Source of the DNA: Cupriavidus basilensis
Lineage (GTDB): Bacteria; Pseudomonadota; Gammaproteobacteria; Burkholderiales; Burkholderiaceae
Assembly: GCF_000876015.1 (NCBI RefSeq)
Contig: NZ_BBQM01000004.1
Location: forward strand, 1-64,000
Length of the DNA: 64,000 nucleotides
Direction: 5' to 3'
The notes below the pieces were generated by a model. The model did no database searches. It was not told the origin of the DNA and worked only from the letters and a program-made list of their open reading frames with translations. The position numbers were made by a program, and so were the translations under genes. Below, piece after piece: positions 44,001 through 52,366 of the stretch (position 1 is its first letter; each line of letters opens with the position of its first letter).

Positions 44001-44584
44001 TCCTCAAGTTCCTCAATGCGCTGCAACATGTCGCCACCCACATGCTGGTTCAGGGTGATCCGCAGTACCACTTCGAAGTCAAACCGATCGCGACGCCGGG
44101 ACTCACCGATACGAAGCTGACCATCGACGGACAGAAGCTGCACTATTACAACCAGCGTGAAACCTGGCAACGCATGACGTGGCCCGCCAACACCCTGCAG
44201 GAGCCGGGCACGATCCTGCAGTGGCAGACCCTGACGGCCGGCACCAACAAGAACTACGAATATTACGGGCGCTTCGCATTCTTGCGCATGCTGGCGCGCG
44301 GCGACGTCGAGCGGGTTGATGCGGCGACGTACCAGATCAGTTGGCCGGCGGTGCTTGACACGCGCGCCAACCCGGACGACAAATCCGACCTGCCACAGCG
44401 CAAGCCTCTCATGATGCGGTTCTTGATTCGCGCCGAGGCCGGCGCCGGTCCGCTGGACATGCTCGCGCTGCCGGGGCTGCAGGTGGCACCACGCATTTTT
44501 CTGGTCGGCAAGAATGGCGCTGCCGTGGTCGCGCCGTCGCCTGCGGTCAAGAACAAAGGCAAGGCCAAGCGCGGAGGCGCATGA
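41042..44584 (+). CDS. orphan IcmF/TssM-like protein
   Basis: This 1180-residue protein has the layout of the T6SS membrane-complex protein TssM: two N-terminal transmembrane helices (about 24-43 and 58-83), a cytoplasmic domain, a third helix (near HPVLVLTVLAFVSIGLWTAG) and a long periplasmic part ending in a beta-rich IcmF C-terminal domain. The region where TssM carries its Walker A motif reads WLMLCGEDAAIQSVAPG, without a GK[ST], so ATP binding appears lost. No other core tss genes are present, so it is an accessory paralogue. The start at 41042 lies inside the preceding gene. Confidence 0.8.
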   Translation: MTTPTNNLQALASGSKEAPKALTPWAIPLFVFVVAVVFAIAVWTKGDVLGITTLEAKITWLLWIAGACGISLALYTAVILGVIPMSRRRFAKESGDKTVTAKAPKRDLRLQQAYEELRFLLGWRWRNRVPWLMLCGEDAAIQSVAPGLQHAGVWRTDDAILVHSSPTGIEPALWRKQLRQLRCRRPVDVIVQVGAASDTEPLRAINTLQATLGRAAPVVFLHPVPVQGRRPDQFEAFGAFVADTGSRRAGAAGGRIDTALASLEAHAVELGVQRCYEGTRQPLVAYMSAYISKQRARIAASWAAWDTSHWRRGPLAGVMFAPIYAGAVLPMPEPAEDAPGEPAPSAVAMHASEAHHLLPASVLPAWRQIGEHAGQYRSRRVGIHPVLVLTVLAFVSIGLWTAGMVVSGLRNSADLSEAQQAIHAIQTATKPAQGLHALLALQKQIERYEYRTQHHAPWLTRFGPNRDAEVLAALWEPYAQASRRLLIIPIQQNQEASLVDLARLQTTTLDDKTSQWALAGRDGLKAYLMLAHPERVEPGFLAKRLPQDWSTEAHITRGEKQDLAERLFKFYAQHLKDHPDWRIEPRPALVAGARQTLLAVIGARNAQDTLYQGIVNGAGNKYPDLTLPSLTAGTEARGLLRSSTVVPGIFTRQAYEGYVADAIDAAAKRRDVSTDWVLAGGKAASAAPDKSAAELHAALTEQYFADYAQRWQDFMNNLQWESAGTLPAAIDQLRLLADARQSPVIALMKSLAYQGAAGVQKASLSDTLANKAKDILGKKDDTPDSTKAAPLAPLDAAFGPVLRLMGQAAQAGQGGNSDLSLQRYLDRITALRLHLQQVNSGADGAEQARQMAQTLFQGKSSDLADTQAYGQLVSASLGAEWANMGEALFVQPVVQATQTIVLPAQASLNEAWQRFVVPDWDRTFAGRYPFANTANDASLPEFARFMRPQGGVIPAFLATELAGVLELRGNEWVPAAGAHGVTFDPQFLKFLNALQHVATHMLVQGDPQYHFEVKPIATPGLTDTKLTIDGQKLHYYNQRETWQRMTWPANTLQEPGTILQWQTLTAGTNKNYEYYGRFAFLRMLARGDVERVDAATYQISWPAVLDTRANPDDKSDLPQRKPLMMRFLIRAEAGAGPLDMLALPGLQVAPRIFLVGKNGAAVVAPSPAVKNKGKAKRGGA

Positions 44585-45159
44585 TGAAGGTCGCAGGGAG
44601 GATCGGAGCTGCGGCAGTACTCGCGGTACTGTGCGTGTCACTCTCGCATGCGGCACCGAACGCTTCGACGGAAAAGGAAGCCGCACTCTGTGCCCGCGTC
44701 ATCAGCAGTGGTGCCGCTGAAATTGTGAAAGGTGCGTTGCGGCTGAAGGCCAGATTGCCGACTGTGCGCGAGGCGGATGCACGGCGCTTCGCTTCTTACG
44801 CACCGGGTGGGGTGTCGCCGCCGCTACCGGTTGCGAGCCGCCCCCAGTACTACGTCTGGCTCATACGGCACCAGTTGGAGACGGTAGCAGGCCGGATCGG
44901 GCGCGTGCCAGCGCAATCCAATCCCGCCGACCGTGCTCTGCGCGTTATCGACAACGCCAACGGCGCGCAGGGATACATCGCGTTGGCGATGAAGGCTCTA
45001 GCGTATGCCTCGACCTTTCGCGGGCATGAAAGGGACTCGGGCGCCGATGCACTAGCGGTGCTCACCGAGGACCAGGTGCGGATCTATGCCAGCGATTTGG
45101 AAGCGCTATCCGTGGCCTTGAGCCTCCTCATTTCCTGCCATTTGCGGCGGCCTCAATGA
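44581..45159 (+). CDS. secreted protein of unknown function, vgrG island
   Basis: No family is recognised. The 192-residue product has a signal peptide (AAVLAVLCVSLSHA) and a mostly helical mature region with two cysteines far apart. Its start overlaps the stop of the TssM-like gene (ATGATGA), so it belongs to the same operon. It could be an envelope partner of the TssM-like protein or a further immunity factor. Confidence 0.65.
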   Translation: MMKVAGRIGAAAVLAVLCVSLSHAAPNASTEKEAALCARVISSGAAEIVKGALRLKARLPTVREADARRFASYAPGGVSPPLPVASRPQYYVWLIRHQLETVAGRIGRVPAQSNPADRALRVIDNANGAQGYIALAMKALAYASTFRGHERDSGADALAVLTEDQVRIYASDLEALSVALSLLISCHLRRPQ

Positions 45160-45407
45160 CGATACGGACCTTCCACTACCGCCATGCGATCTACGACTGG
45201 CCCATGACCATCCGCCGCCCGGCACGTGAGTGCGCGCAACTGGTACTCAAGGCATTGCAGCACTTCGGACCTTCGCCCCGCTGGCGGCTGTATTTGCACA
45301 CGGGCCGGAACACGAAAGAGATGGCGCGCGTCCTGCAGCACCTGAGTATGGCGGAAGTCATTGATAAGGAACCGCCCGGCGACTCCCAAGGCTGCGCCAT
45401 GTCCTGA
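45156..45407 (+). CDS. small protein of unknown function, last gene of the island
   Basis: This 83-residue product has no signal peptide, is rich in Arg and His, and is not recognised. It overlaps the preceding gene by 4 bp (ATGA), which supports it being real. It ends 22 bp before the right copy of the 29-bp repeat. Confidence 0.5.
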   Translation: MTIRTFHYRHAIYDWPMTIRRPARECAQLVLKALQHFGPSPRWRLYLHTGRNTKEMARVLQHLSMAEVIDKEPPGDSQGCAMS

Positions 45408-45429
45408 CAGGGGAGAACACCAGCAGCAC

Positions 45430-45458
45430 AAAGCAGAACGGCCGGCAAATGCCGGCCG
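45430..45458. repeat. right copy of 29-bp direct repeat flanking the vgrG island
   Basis: Identical to 32193-32221. Here the sequence is part of the complete terminator hairpin at 45433-45464, so this side keeps the ancestral structure. Confidence 0.75.
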
Positions 45459-45464
45459 TTCTGC
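45433..45464 (-). terminator. terminator of the BASS transporter gene (originally shared with amiC)
   Basis: A perfect 15-bp stem (GCAGAACGGCCGGCA and complement) with a 2-base loop is followed on the minus strand by TTTG. Before the island arrived it would have lain between convergent amiC and the BASS gene. Confidence 0.8.
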
Positions 45465-45478
45465 ATCGAGCGCGGTGC

Positions 45479-46501
45479 TTACGCGCGCGCGGTGGCCGTG
45501 CCGGGCAGCGTGTCGCGGTTGGCGTAGCGCGAGGCGATCACCGAGCAGACGATCAGCTGCAACTGGTGGTAGACCATCAGCGGCAGCACCAGCAGGCCCA
45601 GCGCCGGGTGGCCGGCGAACAGGATCTTGGCCATCGGGATGCCGTTGGCCAGGCTCTTCTTGGAGCCGCAGAACACCGCCGTGATCTCGTCTTCCACCGA
45701 GAAGCCGAGGCGGCGCGCGGTGAAGGTGGTGGTGGCCAGGATCACCAGCAGCAGCACGGCGGCCAGCGCCATCACCGCGCCGATGGTCTCCCAGCTGTAC
45801 TTGTGCCAGAGGCCGGCGGCGGTGGCGTCGCAGAACGAGGAATACACGATCAGCACGATCACGCCGCGGTCGATCTTGTTGGTGATCTGCTTGTTCTTGA
45901 CCAGCCAGTTGCCGATCAGCGGGCGGGCCGCCTGGCCCAGCGCGAACGGCAGCAGCAGTTGCAGCGCCACGCCCATGAGCGCCTTGCCCAGCGGCATGGA
46001 GGCGCCGCTGGCGCTGATCACCAGCCCCATCAGCAGCGGCGTGGCGGCCATGCCGATCAGCCCGGAGATGGTGGCGTTGAAGATCGCGCCGGGCACGTTG
46101 CCGCGCGCCATCGAGGTCATGGCCACCGACGACGACACCGTGGACGGCAGCGCGCACAGGTAGAACACGCCCAGCAGCAGCTCGGCGGGCAGCATATGGC
46201 GCAGGCCGAACATCAGCGCCAGGCCGACCACCGGGAACACGATATAGGTGAAGCTCTGCACGAAGGCGTGCAGGCGCCAGTGGCGCGCGCCGGCCACCAG
46301 CCGGTCGCGCGACAGCGCCGCGCCGTGCAGGAAGAACACCAGCGCCACGCCCAGGTTGGTGACGATGCCGAGGTGCAGCGGACCGTCGCCGGCGCCGATC
46401 TGGGGCGCCAGCAGCGAGATGCCGATGGCGGAGAGCATGATGAGGACGAAGCCGTCGATCAAGTCGTAGAGTTTCTTGAACGGTGAGAGGATGGCGGACA
46501 T
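45479..46501 (-). CDS. bile acid:sodium symporter (BASS)-family transporter, SBF-like
   Basis: This 340-residue membrane protein has about ten hydrophobic helices. The crossover segments LCALPSTVSSSVAMTSMARGN and EITAVFCGSKKSLANGIPMAKI are characteristic of SBF-like/DUF4137 members of the BASS family. The substrate is an organic anion taken up or exchanged with sodium; it cannot be named. It is divergent from a LysR regulator with a 94-bp gap. Confidence 0.88.
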   Translation of the reverse strand: MSAILSPFKKLYDLIDGFVLIMLSAIGISLLAPQIGAGDGPLHLGIVTNLGVALVFFLHGAALSRDRLVAGARHWRLHAFVQSFTYIVFPVVGLALMFGLRHMLPAELLLGVFYLCALPSTVSSSVAMTSMARGNVPGAIFNATISGLIGMAATPLLMGLVISASGASMPLGKALMGVALQLLLPFALGQAARPLIGNWLVKNKQITNKIDRGVIVLIVYSSFCDATAAGLWHKYSWETIGAVMALAAVLLLVILATTTFTARRLGFSVEDEITAVFCGSKKSLANGIPMAKILFAGHPALGLLVLPLMVYHQLQLIVCSVIASRYANRDTLPGTATARA

Positions 46502-46595
46502 GACAGCAGGTTGGATTAGGGTTTCGCCTAGTATTGGACGCTACGCCAGCCTAGAATGCAAATTCATTTATCGCATCCATTGATCTCATAGACGC

Positions 46596-47501
46596 ATGAA
46601 TTACACCTTGCGCCAGTTGCGCGTCTTTCTCGCCGTGGTCGGGCATGGCAGTTTCAGCCGCGCCGCCGATGCCGTGGGGCTGACCCAGCCCGCCGTGAGC
46701 CGCGGCGTGGCGGAGCTGGAAGAGGCACTTGGCGTGCGCCTGCTCGACCGCACCACGCGCGAGGTGCTCGTCACCGAGGCGGGGCAGGCGCTGGCGCCGG
46801 CCATCGAGCGGCTGCTCGGCCAGCTCGACGACACGCTGGAAGAGACGCGCCAGCTGGGCGAGCGCTATCGCGGCCGCGTTGTGATTGCCAGCGCACCCAC
46901 GATCTCGGCGCGGCTGATGCCGCTCTACGTCTCCACCTGCGCGCGCCAGTATCCGGACATCCGCCTGAGCGTGCGCGACAACGTGCAGGCCGACGGGCTG
47001 GAGCAGATCCGCGCCGGCGCGGTGGATTTCGGCGTGCTGATCGACCCGCTCGCGCGCGAGGGGCTGACCATCGCGCCGCTGGCCACCGACCCGTTCTGCT
47101 TCGTGTGCCGGCGCGACCATCCGCTGGCCGGCGCCGAGTCGGTGCCGTGGCGCGCGCTGGACGGCATGCCGCTGGTGCTGCTGGATTTCGCCTCGGGCAG
47201 CCGGCCGCTGATCGACCGCATCTTCGCCAGCCACGGCGTGACGCCGAGCGTGGTGCAGGAGCTCGGCCACTCGGCCAGCGTGTTCGGCATGGTCGAGGCC
47301 GGCATCGGCGCCTCGGTGCTGCCGTCGTTCTCGCTGCCGCTGCCGGCCGCCTCGCCGCTGGTGTGGCGCCCGCTCACGCCGCGCGAGGAGCGGCGCATCG
47401 TCATGGTGTGCCGCGAGGACCGCTCGCTGTCGCCGTCGGCGGCGGCGGTCTGGCAGATGGTGCGCAGCCTGCCGCTGCCGGCCGAGCCGGCCATGCCGTA
47501 G
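46596..47501 (+). CDS. LysR-family transcriptional regulator
   Basis: This 301-residue regulator begins MNYTLRQLRVFLAVVGHGSFSRAA, the LysR helix-turn-helix, and continues with a normal LysR effector domain. It is divergent from the BASS transporter gene, which is its probable target. No Shine-Dalgarno sequence is obvious before the ATG. Confidence 0.9.
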   Translation: MNYTLRQLRVFLAVVGHGSFSRAADAVGLTQPAVSRGVAELEEALGVRLLDRTTREVLVTEAGQALAPAIERLLGQLDDTLEETRQLGERYRGRVVIASAPTISARLMPLYVSTCARQYPDIRLSVRDNVQADGLEQIRAGAVDFGVLIDPLAREGLTIAPLATDPFCFVCRRDHPLAGAESVPWRALDGMPLVLLDFASGSRPLIDRIFASHGVTPSVVQELGHSASVFGMVEAGIGASVLPSFSLPLPAASPLVWRPLTPREERRIVMVCREDRSLSPSAAAVWQMVRSLPLPAEPAMP

Positions 47502-47514
47502 GCGCCGCGGACGC

Positions 47515-48273
47515 TCAGGCGCGCGCCGCCGTCACCATCACCGCCTCCAGCGCGAAGCTGCCGTCGGCCTGCACCAGATAGTGGTCGCGGACTTCCGCCG
47601 GCGCCAGCTGCCACAGGTGGCGGATGGCGGCCACCGCCACCTCGGGCGTGCGCATGCGCTGCACCCAGGTGGCGAACTCCAGCTCGATGCGCCACACCGG
47701 CGACACGCTGGCCGTGAAGCCGGCCGCCGCCAGCATTGCCAGCCACGCGCGGCCGGTGTAGTCGCGGATATGGGACGGATCGCGCAGCAGCTCCACCGAT
47801 TGCAGCCAGGTGTCGAGCAGCGGGTCCTCGGAGCCCGCGATGTCGATCAGCACCACCTTGCCGCCCGGCTTGAGCACGCGGCGCATTTCCGCCAGCGCGG
47901 CCGGCACGTTGCGCCAGTGGTGGGCGCTCATGCGCGAGATCACGGCGTCGAAGCCGGCATCGGCGAACGGCAGCACTTCCGCGGCGCCCTGGCGCGTGAC
48001 GATGTTGCCGAGGCCCTTGTCGCGCGCGGCCGCGTCCACCACGGCCAGCATCTCGGCCGACAGATCGTAAGCCGTCACTTCGGCCGCGACCTTCGCCGCC
48101 GCGAAGCTGGCGTGGCCGGCGCCGCAGCCCAGGTCGAGCACGCGGGCGTTCGGGATGCCGGACAGCGCCTGCGCGAGCTGCTGGAGGTCGGCGCCCTGGG
48201 CGTGGACCGCGCTGGTGAGGTAGGCGCTGGCCGTCGCGCCGAACTGGGCGGCGACGAGTTCTTGTTGCTGCAT
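47515..48273 (-). CDS. SAM-dependent class I methyltransferase (UbiE/Methyltransf_11 type)
   Basis: This 252-residue enzyme has the SAM-binding motif I VLDLGCGAGHASF, the acidic YDLSAEML strand and the motif for post-II DAVISRMSAHHW. The substrate is unknown; it is not obviously the ubiquinone enzyme. AGGAGAG upstream of the ATG at 48273 sets the start; the open frame further upstream overlaps the divergent regulator. It is probably controlled by the divergent XRE gene. Confidence 0.88.
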   Translation of the reverse strand: MQQQELVAAQFGATASAYLTSAVHAQGADLQQLAQALSGIPNARVLDLGCGAGHASFAAAKVAAEVTAYDLSAEMLAVVDAAARDKGLGNIVTRQGAAEVLPFADAGFDAVISRMSAHHWRNVPAALAEMRRVLKPGGKVVLIDIAGSEDPLLDTWLQSVELLRDPSHIRDYTGRAWLAMLAAAGFTASVSPVWRIELEFATWVQRMRTPEVAVAAIRHLWQLAPAEVRDHYLVQADGSFALEAVMVTAARA

Positions 48274-48398
48274 ATGGCTCTCTCCTGGCGGCACGCGCCG
48301 CCGGTGGGTTCTGGTGAGGGGACGGGGCGGCGGGGGGGCTTGCCCGCCCGCCGGCTTCGACGTACTGTAGCAGCCTGTTTTCCCGGTACAAGTCACCG

Positions 48399-48416
48399 TT
48401 TTATCCTGGTATAAAA
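48399..48416. promoter_or_regulatory. inverted repeat in the methyltransferase/XRE gap
   Basis: TTTTAT and ATAAAA flank a 6-base spacer in an otherwise GC-rich 196-bp divergent gap. It also contains TATAAA, so it may combine an operator and -10 elements. Confidence 0.4.
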
Positions 48417-48469
48417 CGCACCAGTTTTCGCCGCTGGGCAGGCCGGGAGCCACCGCCCGCCCATTGCAC

Positions 48470-49315
48470 ATGACCGACGCCGCGCCCCTTGCCGCCACCG
48501 CTGCCCCGAACGACACCCCCAGTGAGCACGAACTGACCCGCGAAGCCGTGCTCGGCCGTTTCCTGCGCGCGCACCGCGAGCGGCTGGCGCCGGCCGAGGT
48601 CGGCCTCGCGCCGGGCCGCCGGCGGCGCACGCCGGGCCTGCGGCGCGAGGAACTGGCGCAACTGGCGGGGTTGAGCGCGACCTGGGTGACGTGGCTGGAG
48701 CAGGGCCGCCCGGTGGCGCTGTCCGCGCGCGCGCTGGCCGGGCTGGCCGGCGCGCTGCGGCTGTCGCGCGCCGAGCGCGCCTACCTGTTCGAGCTGGCGG
48801 GCCGGCGCGACCCGATGCAGGCGCAGGACGGCCACGTGCCGGCCACCGTGATGGCGAGCGTGGAAGCGATCGCCGGGCCGGCCTACCTGCTCGACCGGCA
48901 ATGGAACGCGCTGGCGTGGAACGCGGCGGCGGCGGACCTGTTCGTGGGCTGGCTCGACGGCGCCAGCAGCGAGCGCAACCTGCTGCGCAGCATGTTCCTG
49001 TCGCCGGGCCTGCAGGCGCTGGTGGAAGACTGGCCGCACCGGGCGGCGCGGCTGGTGGCGGAATTCCGCGCGCACAGCATCCGCCATGCCGAGGACCCGC
49101 CCACGCGCGCGCTGGTCGAGGGTCTGCTGGCCGAGAGCCCGGCCTTCCGCGCCGACTGGCTGTCGCAGGACGTGGAGGAGCGCCAGGGCGGCCGGCGCGG
49201 CTTTCGCCATCCGCGGCGCGGGCTGCTGCATTTCGAGCAGCTCACGCTGGTGCCGGCGGCCGCGCCGGGGCTGACGCTGGTGATGCTGATGCCGGCGCAG
49301 CGCGCCGGCGGCTGA
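48470..49315 (+). CDS. XRE-family regulator with MmyB-like ligand-binding domain
   Basis: This 281-residue protein has an N-terminal helix-turn-helix (RRTPGLRREELAQLAGLSATW, then VALSARALAGLAGALRLS) followed by an MmyB-like PAS-type domain (PAYLLDRQWNALAWNAAAADLF). Such regulators in actinobacteria and proteobacteria often control a neighbouring oxidoreductase or methyltransferase. The ATG at 48470 is used; a TTG two codons earlier is possible. It is convergent with the SDR gene, 2 bp apart. Confidence 0.87.
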   Translation: MTDAAPLAATAAPNDTPSEHELTREAVLGRFLRAHRERLAPAEVGLAPGRRRRTPGLRREELAQLAGLSATWVTWLEQGRPVALSARALAGLAGALRLSRAERAYLFELAGRRDPMQAQDGHVPATVMASVEAIAGPAYLLDRQWNALAWNAAAADLFVGWLDGASSERNLLRSMFLSPGLQALVEDWPHRAARLVAEFRAHSIRHAEDPPTRALVEGLLAESPAFRADWLSQDVEERQGGRRGFRHPRRGLLHFEQLTLVPAAAPGLTLVMLMPAQRAGG

Positions 49316-49317
49316 GC

Positions 49318-50076
49318 TTACTTGGGCTGCATGCGGATGGCGCCGTCCAGGCGGATCACCTCGCCGTTGAGCATGGTGTTGCCGATGATGGCGGCGACCA
49401 TCTTGGCATATTCGGCCGGGCGGCCCAGGCGCGGCGGGAACGGCACCATCCGGCCGAGCGCGTCCTGCACTTCCTGCGGCATGCCCAGCAGCATCGGCGT
49501 CTCGAAGATGCCCGGCGCGATGGTCATGCAGCGCACGCCGTCGCGCGACAGGTCGCGCGCGATGGCCAGGGTCATGGCCACCACGCCGCCCTTGGAGGCG
49601 GCGTAGGCGGCCTGGCCGATCTGCCCGTCGAAGGCCGCCACCGAGGCGGTGTTGACGATCACGCCGCGCTCGCCCTCGGCGTCGGGCGTGTTCTGCACCA
49701 TCGCCGCGGCGGCCAGCCGGATCATGTTGAAGGTGCCGATCAGGTTGACGCGGATGGTCTTGTCGAACGCATCGAGCGGGTGCGGGCCGTTCTTGCCGAC
49801 GGTCTTGCTGGCGGTGGCGATGCCGGCGCAGTTGACCAGCCCGGCCAGGCGGCCCAGCGCCGTGGCGGCGGCCACCACCGCCTGGCCGTCGGTCTCGCTG
49901 GTGACGTCGCAGCGCACGAAGCGCCCGCCCAGCTCGGCCGCCAGCGCCGCGCCGGCGGCCTCGTTGAGGTCGGCGATCACCACCTTGCCGCCCGCCGCGG
50001 CCAGCATGCGGGCGCTGCCCTCGCCCAGGCCCGACGCGCCGCCGGTGACGATGAATACGTTGTCGCGGATTTCCAT
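49318..50076 (-). CDS. SDR-family 3-hydroxyacyl-CoA dehydrogenase (HSD10-like)
   Basis: This 252-residue short-chain dehydrogenase has the nucleotide-binding [10 protein letters not shown], the NCAG structural motif and catalytic Ser/Tyr/Lys in TASVAAFDG and YAASK. The sequence pattern matches HSD17B10-type 3-hydroxyacyl-CoA dehydrogenases involved in branched-chain or fatty acid oxidation. AAGGAG precedes the ATG at 50076. A 14-bp palindrome lies about 105 bp upstream. Adenylate kinase lies further upstream in the same direction but is separated by its own terminator. Confidence 0.9.
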   Translation of the reverse strand: MEIRDNVFIVTGGASGLGEGSARMLAAAGGKVVIADLNEAAGAALAAELGGRFVRCDVTSETDGQAVVAAATALGRLAGLVNCAGIATASKTVGKNGPHPLDAFDKTIRVNLIGTFNMIRLAAAAMVQNTPDAEGERGVIVNTASVAAFDGQIGQAAYAASKGGVVAMTLAIARDLSRDGVRCMTIAPGIFETPMLLGMPQEVQDALGRMVPFPPRLGRPAEYAKMVAAIIGNTMLNGEVIRLDGAIRMQPK

Positions 50077-50180
50077 CTTTGTCTCTCTCCTTTGATTTCG
50101 GGATGCTCGTTTCGGGATGCTTGCCCCGGGATGCGGGCATGCCGGACCGGCGCTGCCGTTGGATCGGCATGTTGGCATAA

Positions 50181-50194
50181 CGTTTACGTAAACG
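50181..50194. promoter_or_regulatory. palindromic operator upstream of the SDR gene
   Basis: CGTTTACGTAAACG is a perfect 14-bp palindrome inside AT-richer sequence. It resembles sites I associate with regulators of branched-chain/fatty acid degradation (LiuR-like), which suits the predicted product, but the matching regulator is not in the window. Confidence 0.5.
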
Positions 50195-50244
50195 TCAATC
50201 AGTGGCCGATCAGCGCGGGCGGCTTCCGCCCCGGTCCCAAAACG

Positions 50245-50266
50245 AAAAAAGCGGCCCGAAGGCCGC
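50245..50266 (-). terminator. rho-independent terminator of adk
   Basis: The stem GCGGCC/GGCCGC with loop CGAA (50251-50266) is followed on the minus strand by six T residues, 54 bp after the adk stop. Confidence 0.85.
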
Positions 50267-50319
50267 CTTTCGCGTGCGCCGCGCGGCGTTGCCGCCGCGG
50301 TCGCTGATTCAAATGCCGC

Positions 50320-50985
<666 letters not shown>

Positions 50986-51344
50986 TTACGGGTCCTCAGA
51001 GTTTTGAATCTGGTAAGGCGGGGGATGGAAGGAGGGTAACGCCGAAACTTGACGCGAGGCTTACCGCGCCGCGGGGGCGGCGCGCCTCGGATCGGAGTCT
51101 GGTCTGTCGACGGCCGGCATGCCGCGGCTCGCTGCCGATGGCGGCGACCCGGATACCGGACGGGCTCACTCTTTTCATCTCCCCACCGAGCCTTGGCCGG
51201 GCGTCTGAACGCCCGACGGCTCTGTATCGTCAAGCATTATGCCATGAGGCGGCGTAAAACCGGCTTGCCGGCACGGTGACAACTGTCATGACAGCCGTGC
51301 CGGTGATGCGCGCGCGCACCGCGGCACCGCGCGCCGGGGTGGCG
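50986..51344. other. intergenic region between kdsB and adk
   Basis: This 359-bp stretch holds the kdsB terminator at its right end and presumably the adk promoter; I see no gene. Short GC-rich complementarities (for example GGGCGTCTGAACGCCC near 51200) are present. Confidence 0.5.
51256..51303 (-). terminator. terminator of the exbB-kdsB gene cluster
   Basis: Nine-base arms (CCGGCACGG at 51268-51276, CCGTGCCGG at 51295-51303) with complementary TGACA/TGTCA inside are followed on the minus strand by a second small GCCGG hairpin and TTTTA. Confidence 0.7.
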
Positions 51345-52154
51345 TCAGGGGCCTTCCTGCGCCATGCCTTGTGCCCACAGCGCGCGCACGCGCTCCAGGT
51401 CGGCCGGCGTGTCGACGCCCGGCGCGGGCGCGGCGGTGGTCTGCAGCACGCCGATGCGCTCGCCGTGCCACATCGCGCGCAACTGCTCGAGCGCCTCGGT
51501 CTGTTCCAGCGGCGCCGCCGCCAGCGTGGGAAAGCGCCGCAGGAACGCCGCGCGGTAGGCGTACAGGCCGATGTGGCGCAGCACCGGCATGTCCGGCAGC
51601 GCCGCCCGCGCGTCGGCCGCGGGGCGGGCCGGCACGCCGGCCCAGGCGTCGCGCGCCCACGGGATCGGCGCGCGCGAGAAATACAGCGCGCGGCCGGCCG
51701 CGTCGCACACCACCTTCACCACGTTGGGGTTGAAGACCTCGGCGATCGCGCCGATCGGGTGGGCGGCGGTGGCGATGGCGCAGTCGGCGTGGCGCGCCAG
51801 GTGCAGCGCCACTTCGTCGATCAGGCCCGGCTCGATCAGCGGCTCGTCGCCCTGCACGTTGACCACGATGGCGTCGTCGGCCAGGCCCAGCAGCGTGGCC
51901 ACCTCGGCCAGGCGGTCGGTGCCGGACGGGTGGTCGGCGCGCGTGAGCACCGCCTCGATGCCGTGCGCGGCGCAGGCCGCGGCGACCTCGGCGGCGTCGG
52001 TGGCGACCACCGTGCGCCGCGCCGAGCTGGCGTGGGCGCGCTCGGCCACGCGCACGATCATGGGCTTGCCGCCGATGTCGGCCAGCGGCTTGTCGGGCAG
52101 GCGGGTCGAGGCCAGGCGCGCCGGGATGACCACGGTAAAGGCGGGCAGGGACAT
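51345..52154 (-). CDS. kdsB: 3-deoxy-manno-octulosonate cytidylyltransferase
   Basis: KdsB activates KDO with CTP for lipopolysaccharide synthesis. The N-terminal [15 protein letters not shown], then [18 protein letters not shown] and [10 protein letters not shown] are family signatures. The ATG at 52154 gives 269 residues; the C-terminus [13 protein letters not shown] is typical. It follows ycaR by 23 bp in the envelope operon. Confidence 0.96.
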   Translation of the reverse strand: MSLPAFTVVIPARLASTRLPDKPLADIGGKPMIVRVAERAHASSARRTVVATDAAEVAAACAAHGIEAVLTRADHPSGTDRLAEVATLLGLADDAIVVNVQGDEPLIEPGLIDEVALHLARHADCAIATAAHPIGAIAEVFNPNVVKVVCDAAGRALYFSRAPIPWARDAWAGVPARPAADARAALPDMPVLRHIGLYAYRAAFLRRFPTLAAAPLEQTEALEQLRAMWHGERIGVLQTTAAPAPGVDTPADLERVRALWAQGMAQEGP

Positions 52155-52177
52155 GATGCGGGCTCGGTATGCGTGGG

Positions 52178-52366
52178 TCAGTCCGGCGAGACCAGGCGGC
52201 CCGGCACGGTCTGGCGGGCCTCGTCGGCCAGCATCACGGGGATGCCGTCGCGGATCGGGTAGGCCAGCTTGTCGACCTGGCAGATCAGTTCCTGGGCGGC
52301 GCGGTCGTATTCCAGCTTGCTCTTGCACAGCGGGCAGACCAGGATTTCAAGCAGCCGGTTGTCCAT
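52178..52366 (-). CDS. ycaR: Trm112-family small protein YcaR
   Basis: This 62-residue Trm112-like protein has the usual [16 protein letters not shown] start and IRDGIPVML end; only one CxxC is kept, as in bacterial members. Its role is not settled. AAGGAAA precedes the ATG and its start overlaps the lpxK 3' end by 20 bp. Confidence 0.93.
   Translation of the reverse strand: MDNRLLEILVCPLCKSKLEYDRAAQELICQVDKLAYPIRDGIPVMLADEARQTVPGRLVSPD

Noticed and set aside
32982-45407. A complete T6SS locus
   Set aside because: Only vgrG, PAAR and a TssM-like paralogue are present; sheath, baseplate, Hcp, ClpV and TssJ/L genes are missing, so it is an accessory island.
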